Positions 8,725 through 18,700 of a stretch of DNA of 64,000 bases are shown piece after piece. This stretch comes from Archangium sp. Lineage in GTDB: Bacteria; Myxococcota; Myxococcia; Myxococcales; Myxococcaceae. The notes under the pieces were generated by a model. The model searched no databases. It saw only the letters and a program-made list of their open reading frames with translations, and was not told where the DNA came from. The stretch is from assembly GCA_030681645.1 (NCBI GenBank), contig JAUXRX010000024.1:248001-312000 (forward strand), written 5' to 3'. Made by a program: the position numbers and the translations under genes. Position 1 is the stretch's first letter. Every line of letters begins with the position of its first letter.

Positions 8725-9333
8725 TCACTTGCCGACGACGCGCCGCGCCTGCACCGCGCGCTGCAACGCCTCGAAGGTCTGCGGCACGCCCAGGGTGTTC
8801 ACCCGGTTCACGAAGAACGTGGGCACCTCGCCGCCCGGCGCCGAGAGGAGTTGATAGGTGACGAACGTGCGGGTGCCGCCCTCGCGCGGCTCGAGCTGCC
8901 ACAGGCCCTCGTTGATCCGCAGCCGCACCACGCCCGCCGTCACCGGGCGCGCTGCATCACGAGCCTCCGGAGCGGCCTTCCACGAGAGCACCTGCCGGCC
9001 GGCCTCGACCGACTCCGTCAGCTCGACCAGCGTGTCGCGCGGGGCGATCAACGGCAGCACGTAGCGCAGGTAGAGCAGGGTCCGCCCGGGACCGTCGCGA
9101 GCCACCACCACCGCGGCGTCCGTCGACGGCATCGTCTTCACCCAGCCCTCGAAGTCCGTCAGCACCGCCCACAGCTCGGCGGGTGTGGCCTCGAGCAGCG
9201 CGGTCGCCTTGAGCTCGTGAACCGGCACGCCCTCTCTCGCCCGGGTGTACCAGTGCACTCCGGCGGCATGACCCGCGGGCTCCCACCGGGGCTCAGCCAG
9301 GAGAACCAGCGACAACAGCAGTCCCGCGCCCAT
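8725..9333 (-). CDS. exported START/SRPBCC-domain protein
   Basis: 202 aa with a short signal peptide (MGAGLLLSLVLLAEP). The rest is a START-like lipid-binding fold: a first strand VHELKATALLEATPAELWAVLTDFEGWVKTMPSTDAAVVV, central strands ending YLRYVLPLIAPRDT, and a long C-terminal helix (NTLGVPQTFEALQRAVQ). Such periplasmic START proteins bind hydrophobic ligands. It is convergent with the GNAT gene (6-bp gap) and divergent from the ceramidase-like gene; a lipid-related link between the last two is possible but unproven. Confidence 0.82.
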   Translation of the reverse strand: MGAGLLLSLVLLAEPRWEPAGHAAGVHWYTRAREGVPVHELKATALLEATPAELWAVLTDFEGWVKTMPSTDAAVVVARDGPGRTLLYLRYVLPLIAPRDTLVELTESVEAGRQVLSWKAAPEARDAARPVTAGVVRLRINEGLWQLEPREGGTRTFVTYQLLSAPGGEVPTFFVNRVNTLGVPQTFEALQRAVQARRVVGK

Positions 9334-9407
9334 GCGGTTGCAGATGCCGGGCCCGGCGGGAAGGGTTCTTTGGAATCTTCCGCGCTGCCGCGGGCATCTC
9401 CACGGCC

Positions 9408-10220
9408 ATGAGGCTGCTGAGCACCCGCGAAGTGCGCACCGCGCTGCTGGCGACGGGCGTGGGCCTGGCCGCGGTGGTGGGGGCGGGCCTGCTCGGGTGG
9501 CCCGGCGCCCCCTTCGATTGCGCGAGCAACCCCTGTTACTGCGAGCTGCCGACGGCTGGGTTCGTGCGCCAGGTGGGCAACACCTGGAGCAACCTGGGCG
9601 CGGTGTTCGCGGGCCTGCTGGTGGCGGTCCGTTCCGCGCGGGAGCGGGCGCAGCGGGAAGCCGAACACCGACCCAGCGCCGCGCACGACGTGCTCGGGCT
9701 GCTCGCCCCCCCGGCGCTGGTGTTCCAGGGCGTGGGCTCGATGTTCTTCCACGGCGGGCTCACGCAGTGGGGTTCCGCGCTCGACGCCATGAGCATGTTC
9801 GCCATCGCGGGGCTGCTCGCCCTGACGCAGGCGGTGCGGCTGGGTTGGCTCGACGTGCGGGGGCTGGTGCGCGGCTGGGGGCTGCTGACCCTCGGAGGTC
9901 TGATGGTGGGCCTCTGGAGCCCACCGCTCGTGGCGACCCTCATGTTCGGGCTGTTCCTCAGCATTCTCGCGACCGAGGTGGTGCTCAGCCGGCGCGGCCG
10001 CTCACCCCGCCCCTCTCTCTTCCGCATCGGGCTCGCCACGCACGTCGGCGCGATCGCCGTGTGGTTCCTCTCGGCGGGGGAAGGGCTGCCACTCTGCGCG
10101 CCCCACAGCATCTGGCAGGGGCATGGGCTCTGGCACCTCGCGGCAGCGGGCGCGGTCACCTTGATGGTGCTCCACCTGCAGCGCAACCTGGATCGCGGCC
10201 CAGCCACAGCGACCGGCTGA
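9408..10220 (+). CDS. ceramidase-like (CREST superfamily) integral membrane protein
   Basis: 270 aa with about seven membrane segments. The CREST hydrolase signatures are present: YCE (E46), NTWSNLGAV (N58-N62), GSMFFHGGLTQWGSALDAMSM with S111, H115 and D126, and GHGLWHL with H239 and H243 near the C-terminus. In alkaline ceramidases these Ser/His/Asp/His residues hold the catalytic zinc. It likely hydrolyses an amide-linked lipid such as a ceramide in the inner membrane. The signal-anchor and the CASNPCYCE loop are typical of bacterial members. Confident family call, substrate unproven. Confidence 0.85.
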   Translation: MRLLSTREVRTALLATGVGLAAVVGAGLLGWPGAPFDCASNPCYCELPTAGFVRQVGNTWSNLGAVFAGLLVAVRSARERAQREAEHRPSAAHDVLGLLAPPALVFQGVGSMFFHGGLTQWGSALDAMSMFAIAGLLALTQAVRLGWLDVRGLVRGWGLLTLGGLMVGLWSPPLVATLMFGLFLSILATEVVLSRRGRSPRPSLFRIGLATHVGAIAVWFLSAGEGLPLCAPHSIWQGHGLWHLAAAGAVTLMVLHLQRNLDRGPATATG

Positions 10221-10223
10221 TGG

Positions 10224-10562
10224 CTAGGGCCCCGCGTCGGGCTGCGCGCAGAAGGCTCCGGAGAGCGGGCCGACGCCCCCATCTCGAAGGGCGCCAACGC
10301 AGAGCCCCGAGCAGCACTCGGCGTCGCTGTCACAGGCAAGGCCCGTGACCCCACACGCACAGCCTCCATCGACGCACCCCTGCGATCGGCAGTCGTCATG
10401 AATGGTGCAGGCTGCGCCGGGGAGCGCGCGCCGGATGCAGCGGTTCCCGCGATCAACCGTGGGGATACAGACCCCCGACGGGCAGTCGGCGCCCTTCAGG
10501 CATTCCGAGAAGACACAACCGCCCGTGACAGCCGCCACCGCCAACAGCATCGCCAACCTCAT
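10224..10562 (-). CDS. small cysteine-rich lipoprotein
   Basis: 112 aa with a lipoprotein signal (MRLAMLLAVAAVTGGC, lipobox TGGC). The mature part holds about 17 cysteines in repeated patterns (CLKGADCPSGVC, CTIHDDCRSQGC, CDSDAECCSGLC), the style of Dickkopf-like/EB-like disulfide modules abundant in myxobacterial lipoproteins. No enzymatic motif is present. It is convergent with the ceramidase-like gene, 3 bp apart, and shares its strand with the large lipoprotein gene upstream (34-bp gap), so the two may be one unit. Confidence 0.82.
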   Translation of the reverse strand: MRLAMLLAVAAVTGGCVFSECLKGADCPSGVCIPTVDRGNRCIRRALPGAACTIHDDCRSQGCVDGGCACGVTGLACDSDAECCSGLCVGALRDGGVGPLSGAFCAQPDAGP

Positions 10563-10596
10563 GAACGGAACGCTACTCGCGGCGCGGCGCCACCCG

Positions 10597-12393
10597 CTAC
10601 TGCGGTGGGGTGACCTGGAAGAAGTGCCACGCGACGTGCATGCGGGTGAAGGGCCACACGCCCGGCTGGGCCTCGACCGGGACCGTCTTGAACCCGGAGA
10701 TCCCCTGCTCGCCCCGCCCCAGCGGGTTCACCGAGCGATGCCCCTCGGTGAGCATCTCGGCCAGCGACGGCGCGCTGGGCCCGAGGAAGCCCTGGTGGAG
10801 CTGGGTGGTGTACGCGTCAGTCCAGGTGAGCCAGTTGTCGATGTTCAGCTCCTCCACGCAGACGTCATCTGGCATCGACCACATGCGCGTGTGGTACCGC
10901 GTGCGCAGCGCCAGGGGGGCCAGCGGCTCGGAAGACACCTTCGTCACCGTCCACTGCTCGTCCGCCACCACGCCTTCGAAGAGCACCCGCACCCGGCCCG
11001 TGGACGGGTTGCCTTCCGCTTCCAGGTCGACGAAGTCGTCGCACGGCGGATCGTTGTCGGCGTCGTCGCGGTAGACGACGTTGGGGAACTTCACGTCGGC
11101 GGTGCTCTCGCCGTGGAAGTTGCCCTTGTCGTCACGGCTGATGCGCACGACGTGGTCCTCGCGCCAGTCGCGGCTCCCTTCCACCAGCACGTTGTCCTCG
11201 AGCTCGGGCATCGAGGCCTGCACCAGGTAGTAGTAGTGGATCCACCCCACCCAGACGTCGCAGCCGTTGAGCGCCTCCTGGATCTTGTCGTCGAGTTGCT
11301 TCAGCTGCGCAGGGTTCACCGCCAGCAAGATGCCCTGCTCGGCGAGGTGGAACATCTCGCTCACGTGGCCGCAGCCCTCTTCGTTGAGCTCGATGTCGAT
11401 GAGGTCCTCGACCATGGTGCGCCCGCGGTCGACCAGGTCCGTCACGATGTCGTTGCGGCCGGCTGCCGTCGCGCGCGCGGCCGCCGCCATCAGCGCGCTC
11501 TTGCCTGACTCGTCGGGGTGCCGCGAGGCGAAGTCTCTGGCCGCGTTGGCCACGTCCTCGATGGGGGCGGTGCTGCCCGGGTCCCACAGGTTCGACGAGG
11601 TGTCGCCCCAGCCGTCGCCGGTGGAGTCGGGCCCGGCGCCGCCGAAGAGCCCCTGCATGGAGAAATGGGTGAAGGTGCAGCGCACCCACTGGGGCTCCAC
11701 CCGGCTGCAGGCGGCGGCGTCCATCACCCAGCGGCCCTGCGCGGGGTCGAAGGTGCCAAGGGTGGGCGGCCCGAAGCGGTCAGGGTGACGCAGGCGCAGC
11801 TCGATGGGGTTGGTGGGCTGCATCACGTCTTCGCGGTTGGTGGCCTCGATGGAGAAGGCGCGCTGCAGCTTCAGCGCGGTGGCGCCAGTCTGCGGGGCGA
11901 AGGCCATCGGCCCCAGGTCCTGCGGGCGAATGGTGGCGAAGGCCACCGTCACGGGGAGCATGAACCCCAGGAGCGGCACGCGCAGCTCGGCGTCAGGCTG
12001 CTTCACGTTTCCCACCACCAGGGTCTGCTCGGCCAGCGGGTCGACCTCGGCCAGCAGCTGAAGGGGCGTGAGCTTCGCGAGGAGGATCTTCTTCCCCCGC
12101 AGGGCCACCGGGAGTGGCCGGGTCCACGTGGTGGCGTGGCCGGGGGCCTGGAGCCTCGTCCACCCGGCGGCATTGGGGGCGAGCGTGCCCGTGGCGACCC
12201 CGTTGCGGTCGGTGAAGGCGGCCACCCCGTCGAAGATCGCGGAGGCCACGGGCGCGCCGCCAGGCTCGGACACGTGCGCCATGAGGTCACCGGCCTCAGG
12301 CAGCGTGCGCGGCGGGGGCGTGGGCTTCTTCGGACCGCAAGCGGTGAGGGCCACGACGCAGACCAGGAGCCGCTTCAGGCGAGCTGCACGCAT
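10597..12393 (-). CDS. large lipoprotein of unknown function
   Basis: 598 aa. Lipoprotein signal with lipobox LTAC (cleavage before C19). The first 100 residues after it look like a carboxypeptidase-regulatory or Big-like beta domain (SEPGGAPVASAIFDGVAAFTDRNGVATGTL). The middle holds a helical segment with a DxDxxG-like loop (GPDSTGDGWGDTSSN), and the C-terminal third is beta-rich and aromatic (HYYYLVQASMPELEDN, TWTDAYTTQLHQG). No catalytic motif could be named. It probably faces the periplasm or cell surface. Confidence 0.8.
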   Translation of the reverse strand: MRAARLKRLLVCVVALTACGPKKPTPPPRTLPEAGDLMAHVSEPGGAPVASAIFDGVAAFTDRNGVATGTLAPNAAGWTRLQAPGHATTWTRPLPVALRGKKILLAKLTPLQLLAEVDPLAEQTLVVGNVKQPDAELRVPLLGFMLPVTVAFATIRPQDLGPMAFAPQTGATALKLQRAFSIEATNREDVMQPTNPIELRLRHPDRFGPPTLGTFDPAQGRWVMDAAACSRVEPQWVRCTFTHFSMQGLFGGAGPDSTGDGWGDTSSNLWDPGSTAPIEDVANAARDFASRHPDESGKSALMAAAARATAAGRNDIVTDLVDRGRTMVEDLIDIELNEEGCGHVSEMFHLAEQGILLAVNPAQLKQLDDKIQEALNGCDVWVGWIHYYYLVQASMPELEDNVLVEGSRDWREDHVVRISRDDKGNFHGESTADVKFPNVVYRDDADNDPPCDDFVDLEAEGNPSTGRVRVLFEGVVADEQWTVTKVSSEPLAPLALRTRYHTRMWSMPDDVCVEELNIDNWLTWTDAYTTQLHQGFLGPSAPSLAEMLTEGHRSVNPLGRGEQGISGFKTVPVEAQPGVWPFTRMHVAWHFFQVTPPQ

Positions 12394-12501
12394 GACCGCT
12401 CAAAGTGCAATTTGGGCACCTCGCGGGCGCCGAGCGGCTGGACCCGCACGACCGCAACTCCTGCGGCGGCGCGCCCCCGGCGGCGCAGGCCATGCGGACG
12501 A

Positions 12502-13599
12502 TCAGTGGCCGACGCGGAACATGGCCATGAGGATCTCGAAGAGGATCAGCACCACCACCATGGTCTCCAGCGTGAGCGCGCGGCCGGTGTCGGTCTCGCC
12601 CTTGAGCAGGCCGTAGGTCTGCTGCAGCAGGCGGTGCTTGCGGGTGACGGCCTCGGTCCAGCGGGCGATGCGCAGCTCCTTCATCGCGCCCTCGTAGACG
12701 CGGGCGAGGTACACGTCGCCGACGATCTTGAGGGAGTTCTCCACGCGCTCGATGAACTCGGACAGCTCGATCAACGTCTGCATCAGCTCGCGCGCCAGGC
12801 GCTTGTACGGGCTGAAGAGGATCATCGTGGGGCGCTGGCCGACCACGTCGTACATGCGGCCCAGCTCGGCATCGAGCACGCCGTCGTAGTAGCGGAGCTC
12901 GAGCAGCTGCGCGTTGGCGATCTCCAGCAGGTCGACGATGTCTTCGCTGCCCGACGGCTCGTAGACGAAGGCCGCGTTCCACTCGAGGATGGCCAGATCG
13001 TTCGGCGTGTAGCTGAAATGATCCGCCAGCACCTCGCGCTCCTCGGCCGCCGACAGCGCGTCCTTCTCGCCCAGCAACAGCCTCGCCAACCCGGGCGCGG
13101 CGAGCACCTGCTCGGCGGTGGGCTTGCCCTCGAGTTCGCGCGCGAAGATGACGGTGTAGCCCTCGGTCTGATCCCAGAGGTGGGCGCCCTCGAAGTTCGG
13201 CTCGAGCAGCTTGCGCAGCTTGGTGACCTCCTCAAGCGCGAGCGCGTCGAGCAGCTTGCTGTCGTACAGCTCGTCGGCCACGGGGATGAGCTCGTCGATG
13301 GTGGTGCCCTTCGGCACCGGCAGGCGCACCGAGATCGAGATCGCCCCGTGGTGGAAGAGCGCGGCGCTCACCTTCACCTCGCGGCCCTGGCCCTGCACGG
13401 TGAGCGACCGCGCGCCGAGATCGACCAGCAGCGGCGGGTCGGACAGCTGGATGAACTCGCTGCCCTCGCGCCGCAGGGAGAGGCGGCGAATCTCGGCGCC
13501 CCCCCGGGCGATGAGCGCCCTGCATTCCTCGAGGCCGATGGTGTCGGCCACGTCGAAGATGCGGGTGCAGAGCAGGTCTGCGTCGAGCAACCGGAGCAT
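12502..13599 (-). CDS. RMD1/DUF155-like protein with C-terminal membrane anchor
   Basis: 365 aa. The middle carries HFSYTPNDLAILEWNAAFVYEP followed by IANAQLLELRYYDGVLDAELGRMYD, the conserved core of the RMD1/YagE (DUF155) family, and a long helical region (LIELSEFIERVENSLKIVGDVYLARVYEGAMKELRI) leading to one C-terminal transmembrane helix (METMVVVLILFEILMAMF-like). Eukaryotic members are mitochondrial (RMND1) or sporulation proteins of uncertain biochemistry. It is divergent from the acyl-CoA ligase gene across a 55-bp gap. Confidence 0.68.
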   Translation of the reverse strand: MLRLLDADLLCTRIFDVADTIGLEECRALIARGGAEIRRLSLRREGSEFIQLSDPPLLVDLGARSLTVQGQGREVKVSAALFHHGAISISVRLPVPKGTTIDELIPVADELYDSKLLDALALEEVTKLRKLLEPNFEGAHLWDQTEGYTVIFARELEGKPTAEQVLAAPGLARLLLGEKDALSAAEEREVLADHFSYTPNDLAILEWNAAFVYEPSGSEDIVDLLEIANAQLLELRYYDGVLDAELGRMYDVVGQRPTMILFSPYKRLARELMQTLIELSEFIERVENSLKIVGDVYLARVYEGAMKELRIARWTEAVTRKHRLLQQTYGLLKGETDTGRALTLETMVVVLILFEILMAMFRVGH

Positions 13600-13654
13600 T
13601 CCCGCGATATAGCGCCAACCAGAGGCGCCTTCTCACGCCTTCCGGGGGCAACAA

Positions 13655-15310
13655 ATGAAAACTCAGCTCGACTTCATCCAGGATCACGAAGCGGCGCGTG
13701 CGGGCGACCTGTGGCTCACCCAGCCCACCGGCGGGGGCCAGGTGAAGACCTACACCTTCGGCTCGGCGCTCGACGAGGCGCGGAGAATGGCGAGCTACCT
13801 GCAGTCGCTCTCCCTGCCTCCAGGCAGCCGCATCGCCATCTTCTCGAAGAACACGGCGTGGTGGCTGATGGCCGACCTCGCCATCTGGCTCTCGGGCCAC
13901 GTGTCGGTGCCCATCTACCCGACGCTCACCGCGGCCAGCATCAGGCAGATCCTCGAGCACAGCGGCGCCACCCTGGTGTTCGTGGGCAAGCTCGACGGCT
14001 TCCCCGCCATGGAACCCGGCCTGCCCGAGGGCGTCACCCGGGTGGCGTTGCCGCTCGCCCCGCCCGTGCCCAACGCGCTCCAGTGGGAAGACCTGGTGGC
14101 CAAACACCCGCCGCTCGCGGGCCGCGTCACCCGCCCGCCCGACGACCTCGCCACCATCATCTACACCTCGGGCAGCACCGGTGAGCCCAAGGGCGTGATG
14201 CACAGCTTCAAGACCATGGCCTCGGCCTTCGTGTTCGCCGACCTGGCGCACATGAAGCCGGAAGACCGGCTGCTCAGCTACCTGCCCCTGGCGCACGTGG
14301 CCGAGCGCGCGGTGCTGCAGACGACCAACTTCAAGGTCGGCTACCAGGTGTTCTTCGCCGAGAGCCTCGACACGTTCTTGAAAGACCTGCAGCGCGCCCG
14401 GCCCACCCTGTTCGGCACGGTGCCGCGGCTCTGGCTCAAGTTCCAGGCGGGCGTGTTCACCAGGATGCCCGAGGAGAAGCTCAAGCGGCTGATGAAGATC
14501 CCGCTGGTGAACCGCATCGTGAAGAAGAAGGTGCTCAAGGGCCTGGGGCTCGACCAGGTGCGCTGGTCGGTGACGGGCTCGGCGCCCACGCCGCCCGAGC
14601 TGCTGCGCTGGTACGGCGAGCTGGGCCTGAAGATCGGCGAGGTCTACGGAATGACCGAGAACTGGGCCATCTCGCACATCGCCGAGCCCGGCGGAGACCA
14701 CGTGGGCACCGTGGGCGTCACCCAGCCCGGCGTCACCTGCCGCATCGCCGACACGGGCGAGATCCAGGTGAAGAGCCCGGGCACGATGCTCGGGTACTAC
14801 AAGAACCCGCAGCTCACCGCCGAGACCGTCGACGCCGAGGGCTTCCTCCACACCGGCGATCGCGGCGAGGTCGACGCCAGGGGCCGCCTGCGCATCACGG
14901 GCCGGGTCAAGGAGCTCTTCAAGACGAGCAAGGGCAAGTACGTGGCGCCCGCGCCCATCGAGAGCCAATTGCTGGCGCGCGGTGAGCTCGAGCAGGCGTG
15001 CGTGTCGGGCGCCAACCTCGCGCAGCCCTTCGCCCTGGTGGTGCTCGCCGAGCACCTGCGCAAGGCCCTGGGCGCGGAAGAGAAGGTGCAGGTGACGAAG
15101 CTGTTGCAGCTCGCGCTCACCCAGATCAACGCGAAGCTCGACCCGCACGAGCAGCTCGAGAAGCTGGTGGTGATGCGCGAGGAATGGACGGTGGACAACG
15201 GGCTGCTCACCCCGACCCTCAAGCTCAAGCGCCAGGCCATCGAGGCGCGCTACGGGCCGAACGTGCCGGAGTGGTTCACCCTGAAGGAGACGATCGTCTG
15301 GGTGAACTGA
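13655..15310 (+). CDS. long-chain fatty-acid-CoA ligase (AMP-forming)
   Basis: 551 aa. ANL superfamily motifs are all present: P-loop-like IIYTSGSTGEPKGVMHS (about residues 168-184), YGMTENWAI (motif with catalytic Thr-Glu), HTGDRGEVDARGRLRITGR (Asp-Arg hinge) and the extended VKELFKTSKGKYVAPAPIE, which is typical of FadD15/ACSL-type long-chain enzymes. The C-terminal catalytic Lys lies in NGLLTPTLKLKRQAIEARY. It activates fatty acids to acyl-CoA at the inner face of the membrane. Its divergent neighbour is the RMD1-like gene. Confidence 0.93.
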   Translation: MKTQLDFIQDHEAARAGDLWLTQPTGGGQVKTYTFGSALDEARRMASYLQSLSLPPGSRIAIFSKNTAWWLMADLAIWLSGHVSVPIYPTLTAASIRQILEHSGATLVFVGKLDGFPAMEPGLPEGVTRVALPLAPPVPNALQWEDLVAKHPPLAGRVTRPPDDLATIIYTSGSTGEPKGVMHSFKTMASAFVFADLAHMKPEDRLLSYLPLAHVAERAVLQTTNFKVGYQVFFAESLDTFLKDLQRARPTLFGTVPRLWLKFQAGVFTRMPEEKLKRLMKIPLVNRIVKKKVLKGLGLDQVRWSVTGSAPTPPELLRWYGELGLKIGEVYGMTENWAISHIAEPGGDHVGTVGVTQPGVTCRIADTGEIQVKSPGTMLGYYKNPQLTAETVDAEGFLHTGDRGEVDARGRLRITGRVKELFKTSKGKYVAPAPIESQLLARGELEQACVSGANLAQPFALVVLAEHLRKALGAEEKVQVTKLLQLALTQINAKLDPHEQLEKLVVMREEWTVDNGLLTPTLKLKRQAIEARYGPNVPEWFTLKETIVWVN

Positions 15311-15319
15311 GCGCGGCGT

Positions 15320-15627
15320 TCAGGGAGCGAACATCTCTCCCAGCACCTGCAGGACCGCAGCTCCCGTCGCAGGGTCGAGCGCTCCGACGCGGCGGGTGAG
15401 CCGTGACTTGTCCAGGGTGCGGATCTGGTCGACGGCGGCGACGCGGGCCTTGCCGCGCACGCGGGTCGCTGGCCGAAATGGGTACGTCCTTCCCGTCGTC
15501 AGCGGCACCACGACGACGGTGCTCAGGTGCTCGTTGAGTTCGTCAGGTGAGACGATCGCTGCGGACCGGGTCTTGCGCTCGGCGCCGACGGATCGAGCGA
15601 GACCAGGTAGACGTCGAACCGCTTCAT
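15320..15627 (-). pseudogene. mazF-like endoribonuclease toxin, broken by a frameshift
   Basis: From the ATG at 15627 the frame reads MKRFDVYLVSLDP and then leaves the MazF pattern; the rest (VGAERKTRSAAIVSPDELNEHLSTVVVVPLTT...) continues in a different frame from about 15586 to the stop at 15320. Reading through requires one extra base between 15589 and 15586 (one nucleotide missing there). Together the two parts make a normal-length PemK/MazF protein of about 102 aa with the RSAAIVSP and PLTTG strands. Either the gene is dead or the sequence has an error here. The ATG overlaps the stop of the antitoxin fragment (TGATG), the usual toxin/antitoxin coupling. Confidence 0.8.
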
Positions 15628-15734
15628 CACCACACCGCGTCGAAGTCGTTCGCGAGGTCCAGGAGTGCACGATCATCACCGCGCTCGTGGCACGCCTTCG
15701 CCGAGTCAGCCCAGCCTGTGCGGGTCGAACTCAC
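15627..15734 (-). pseudogene. mazE-like antitoxin remnant, C-terminal end only
   Basis: A 35-aa frame (GTG at 15734) reading STRTGWADSAKACHERGDDRALL then ANDFDAVW, which is the toxin-binding tail of MazE/AbrB-type antitoxins (GWAEAxKxxxxxGDDALL...). The N-terminal swapped-hairpin DNA-binding domain that should precede it is missing: 6 bp upstream lies the stop codon of the 1351-aa kinase. So the antitoxin has probably lost its first half, and the 3' end of the kinase operon now abuts the fragment. It could still be translated from the GTG as a bare neutralising peptide. Confidence 0.65.
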
Positions 15735-15739
15735 GGGCG

Positions 15740-18700
15740 TCAGGTCTGACCGAGCAGCGCGGTCGCGTCGAGGCGGCCTTCTTCCCACCCCAGCACGAGC
15801 GCCAACTTCTTCGCCTCGAGCGCCACCGACTTCATCGACGCCGACTCGCCCTGCTGCTTGCGAATGGCCTTGGCCTGCTGCAGCAGCGCGCGCGCCTGGA
15901 AGCGCAGGTCTCCGCAGCGCGCCCCGGCCAGGGCCGCCGCCTGGTACGCGGCCGCCGCGTCGGGGAAGCGCTGCTGGTAGGCGAGCACCGTGCCCATCGT
16001 GGCCAGCACGCGCGCTTCGGCGAAGGCCCACCCGGCTGCCCGCCACTTCGTCAGCGATGACTCGAGCAGGGTGAGGGCCTTGCCCACGTCGCGCCGGGCG
16101 AAGGTGATGGTGGCGAGCCGCGCCTCGAGCCGCGCCGCGAGATCGACCTCGCCGTGCCAGCGGGCCAGCTCCGCGCCCTCGGGCGCGAGCCGCCTCGCCT
16201 GCTCGAGCGCCTGCGACGCGCCGTCGAGATCGCCCTCGACCTCGCGCGCCTCGCCGCGCTCGGCCAGCACCAGCGCCAGCACCCGGCCCCCGCCCGCGGC
16301 CTGCTCGGCCGCGTTGAGCACCTCGACCGCCTTCACCCGCCGGCCCTCGAGCCGCAGCACGCGCGCCTCGAGCAGCAGGTATTCCGGCGAAGGCACCGGC
16401 AACGCCGCGGCCTGCGCGCTCACCGCGTTCAGCAGCGCCCGCGCCCGCGCCGTGTCTTCCACCACCAGCGACTGGGCCGCCGAGCGCGCGAGCGCGTCGA
16501 CCTGGCCGCGCGCCTGCGCCTCGTACGGCGGCATCAACCCCATGGCCGCCGAGAGCCCCGCCCAGGCCCGGCTCGCCCCGCGCGGATCGCGGCGCGCCAC
16601 CGCCAGCTCGAGCACGTGCTTCCACAGCGGCGCCCCGCGCGTTCCATCGCCGGCCGCGGTGAGGTGGCCGGCGAGCTGCGCGTGGTCGACCGAGGTGGCG
16701 TCGGCCGTGCCCCGCGCGATCAACGCCGCCGCGGCGGCCAGGTGCGTCGCCTGCGCCTCGGCGGGGGCGAGCGGAGGCACCGCGCCCCGCGCTGCCGGGC
16801 TGGTGAAGCGGCCCCGCTTCGGGGTCTCGCTGGTCAGCCACCCCGAGGCCTGCAGCAGCGGGAGCACCTGCGGCACCACCTGGGGCAGCAGGTCCTTGAG
16901 CAGCGCCTGGTCGAAGCGCGCGCCGAGGATCGCCGCGGTCTGCAGCACGAGGCGTTGATCCGACGGCATCACGTCGATCGCCGCGCGCAGCGGCCCGGCG
17001 GGGGGCGCGCCCAGCCGCGGCTCACACAGCTCGACAGAGCCTTCGCCGTCGGTGAGGAGCCCGCCGTCGTCGAGCCAGGCGAGCAACTGCAGCGCGGTGG
17101 CCGGGACCCCGTCGGACTGCGCGTGCACGTACTTCGTGAGCGCCGGGCCCGCCACCGCGCCCAGGGCCACGCTCACCAGCCGCTGCACGTCGGCCTGCGA
17201 GAGCGGGGCGAGCGCGACGGTCTGCAACCCGGTGAGCTTCGCGTCGAAGGGCGAGGGCGCGGCGAGCCCGACGATCAGCTCGCGAGAGGCGGGCCGCGAG
17301 GCCATCACCCCGAACGCCTCGACGCTGCCCTCGTCCATGGTGTGGAGCCCGTCGAAGACCAGCACCATGGGCCGCTCGGCGGCGACGGTGCGCAGCACGC
17401 CCCGCAGCGCATGCACCGCCTGCCCTGCGGTCATCAGCACCGGCAGCGGCTTGACCCCCGCGAGGTCGAGCGCCGACTGGCGCGCCGAGTCGACGATGGG
17501 GAGCTGCTCGAGCGCAGCCGCGAGCCTGGTGAGCCGCTCGGCGGGGTGCACTCCGACGGCCGCGCAGAGGAGCTCGACCAGCGCGCCGAACGCTTCGGGG
17601 AGGCCGGTGGTGCCCTGCGCGAGGGCCTTCTGCTTGCGGGCCATCGCCACGAACTGGTTGGCCAGGCTGGTGTGGCCGCTGCCCGCGGGCCCCGTCACCA
17701 GCAGCGGCGCGACCACGCCCTGCTGCAGGCTGGTGAGGCGGCGCTCGAAGGCCTCGAGCGGGGGGCGGCGGCTGATCAGCTCGGGCGTCACCCGCGCACG
17801 GCGCTTCGGGGCGCCGCAGGCGACGAGGCCCTGCACCTCGGTCGAGGCGAGCTCGCACAGCCGCGCCGCGGGGGCGGAGATGCGCTGCTCGAGCCAGAGC
17901 GTGTTGGCGCGCCCGCTCGCGAGCTGCCGGCGCGACTTCTCCACCACCTGCGGCGCGAGGGGGAACGCGGCCGACGCGGCCAGCCCCCGCACCGTCGCGG
18001 ACACCCGCAGCCGCGCGCTCTCGACCGCGACCAGCTCGCGCGCGGCCAGCATCGCCCGGGTGGCGCGCCCCGAGGGCCGGCCTCCGCCCCCGATGAAGCC
18101 GAAGGTCACGCCCTCTTCGTCGGTCGCGGCCACGAAGCCGCCGCTCCGCGTCACCGCTTCCTGCACCCGGGCCAGGCACGCTTGACCGGGCGCGCTCGAA
18201 GGCAACGGGCCGAGCACTTCCAGCCGCGCGAAGACCCCCTCACCCGCCTTCTCGGACACCGCGGCCGGGGCGCCGGCCGCCTGGGCGGGTGGGCGCGAGC
18301 TCGACGAGGCCGGGGCGGCCGAGCCCGACGAGCCCGGGAAGACGGCGGAGCCCACCGAGGTGAAGAAGTCGTTCGCCTCTCCGCCCAGCACCGGCGCGGC
18401 CTCGGGCGCCACGGTGGGCGCGGCCGACGGCGCAGGCGCGGGCTGCCACTCCGCCGCGGGCGGCCAGGGCGCGGACGGCTCGGGCACGAGCTCGGCGAGC
18501 GGCACCGCGGGCTCTCCCGGCGCGTGGAGCGCCTGCCGCAGCGCTTCCCGGAAATCGATCACGTTCTGGAACCGGTGCTCCCGCTCCTTCGCCAGCGCCT
18601 TGAGCACGGCCGCGCAGAGCTGGGGAAAGGCCGCCAGCTCGGGCCGCACCTTCGCGGGGTCGACGGGCGCCGAGGTGAGATGCTGGCTGATGACCTTGCG

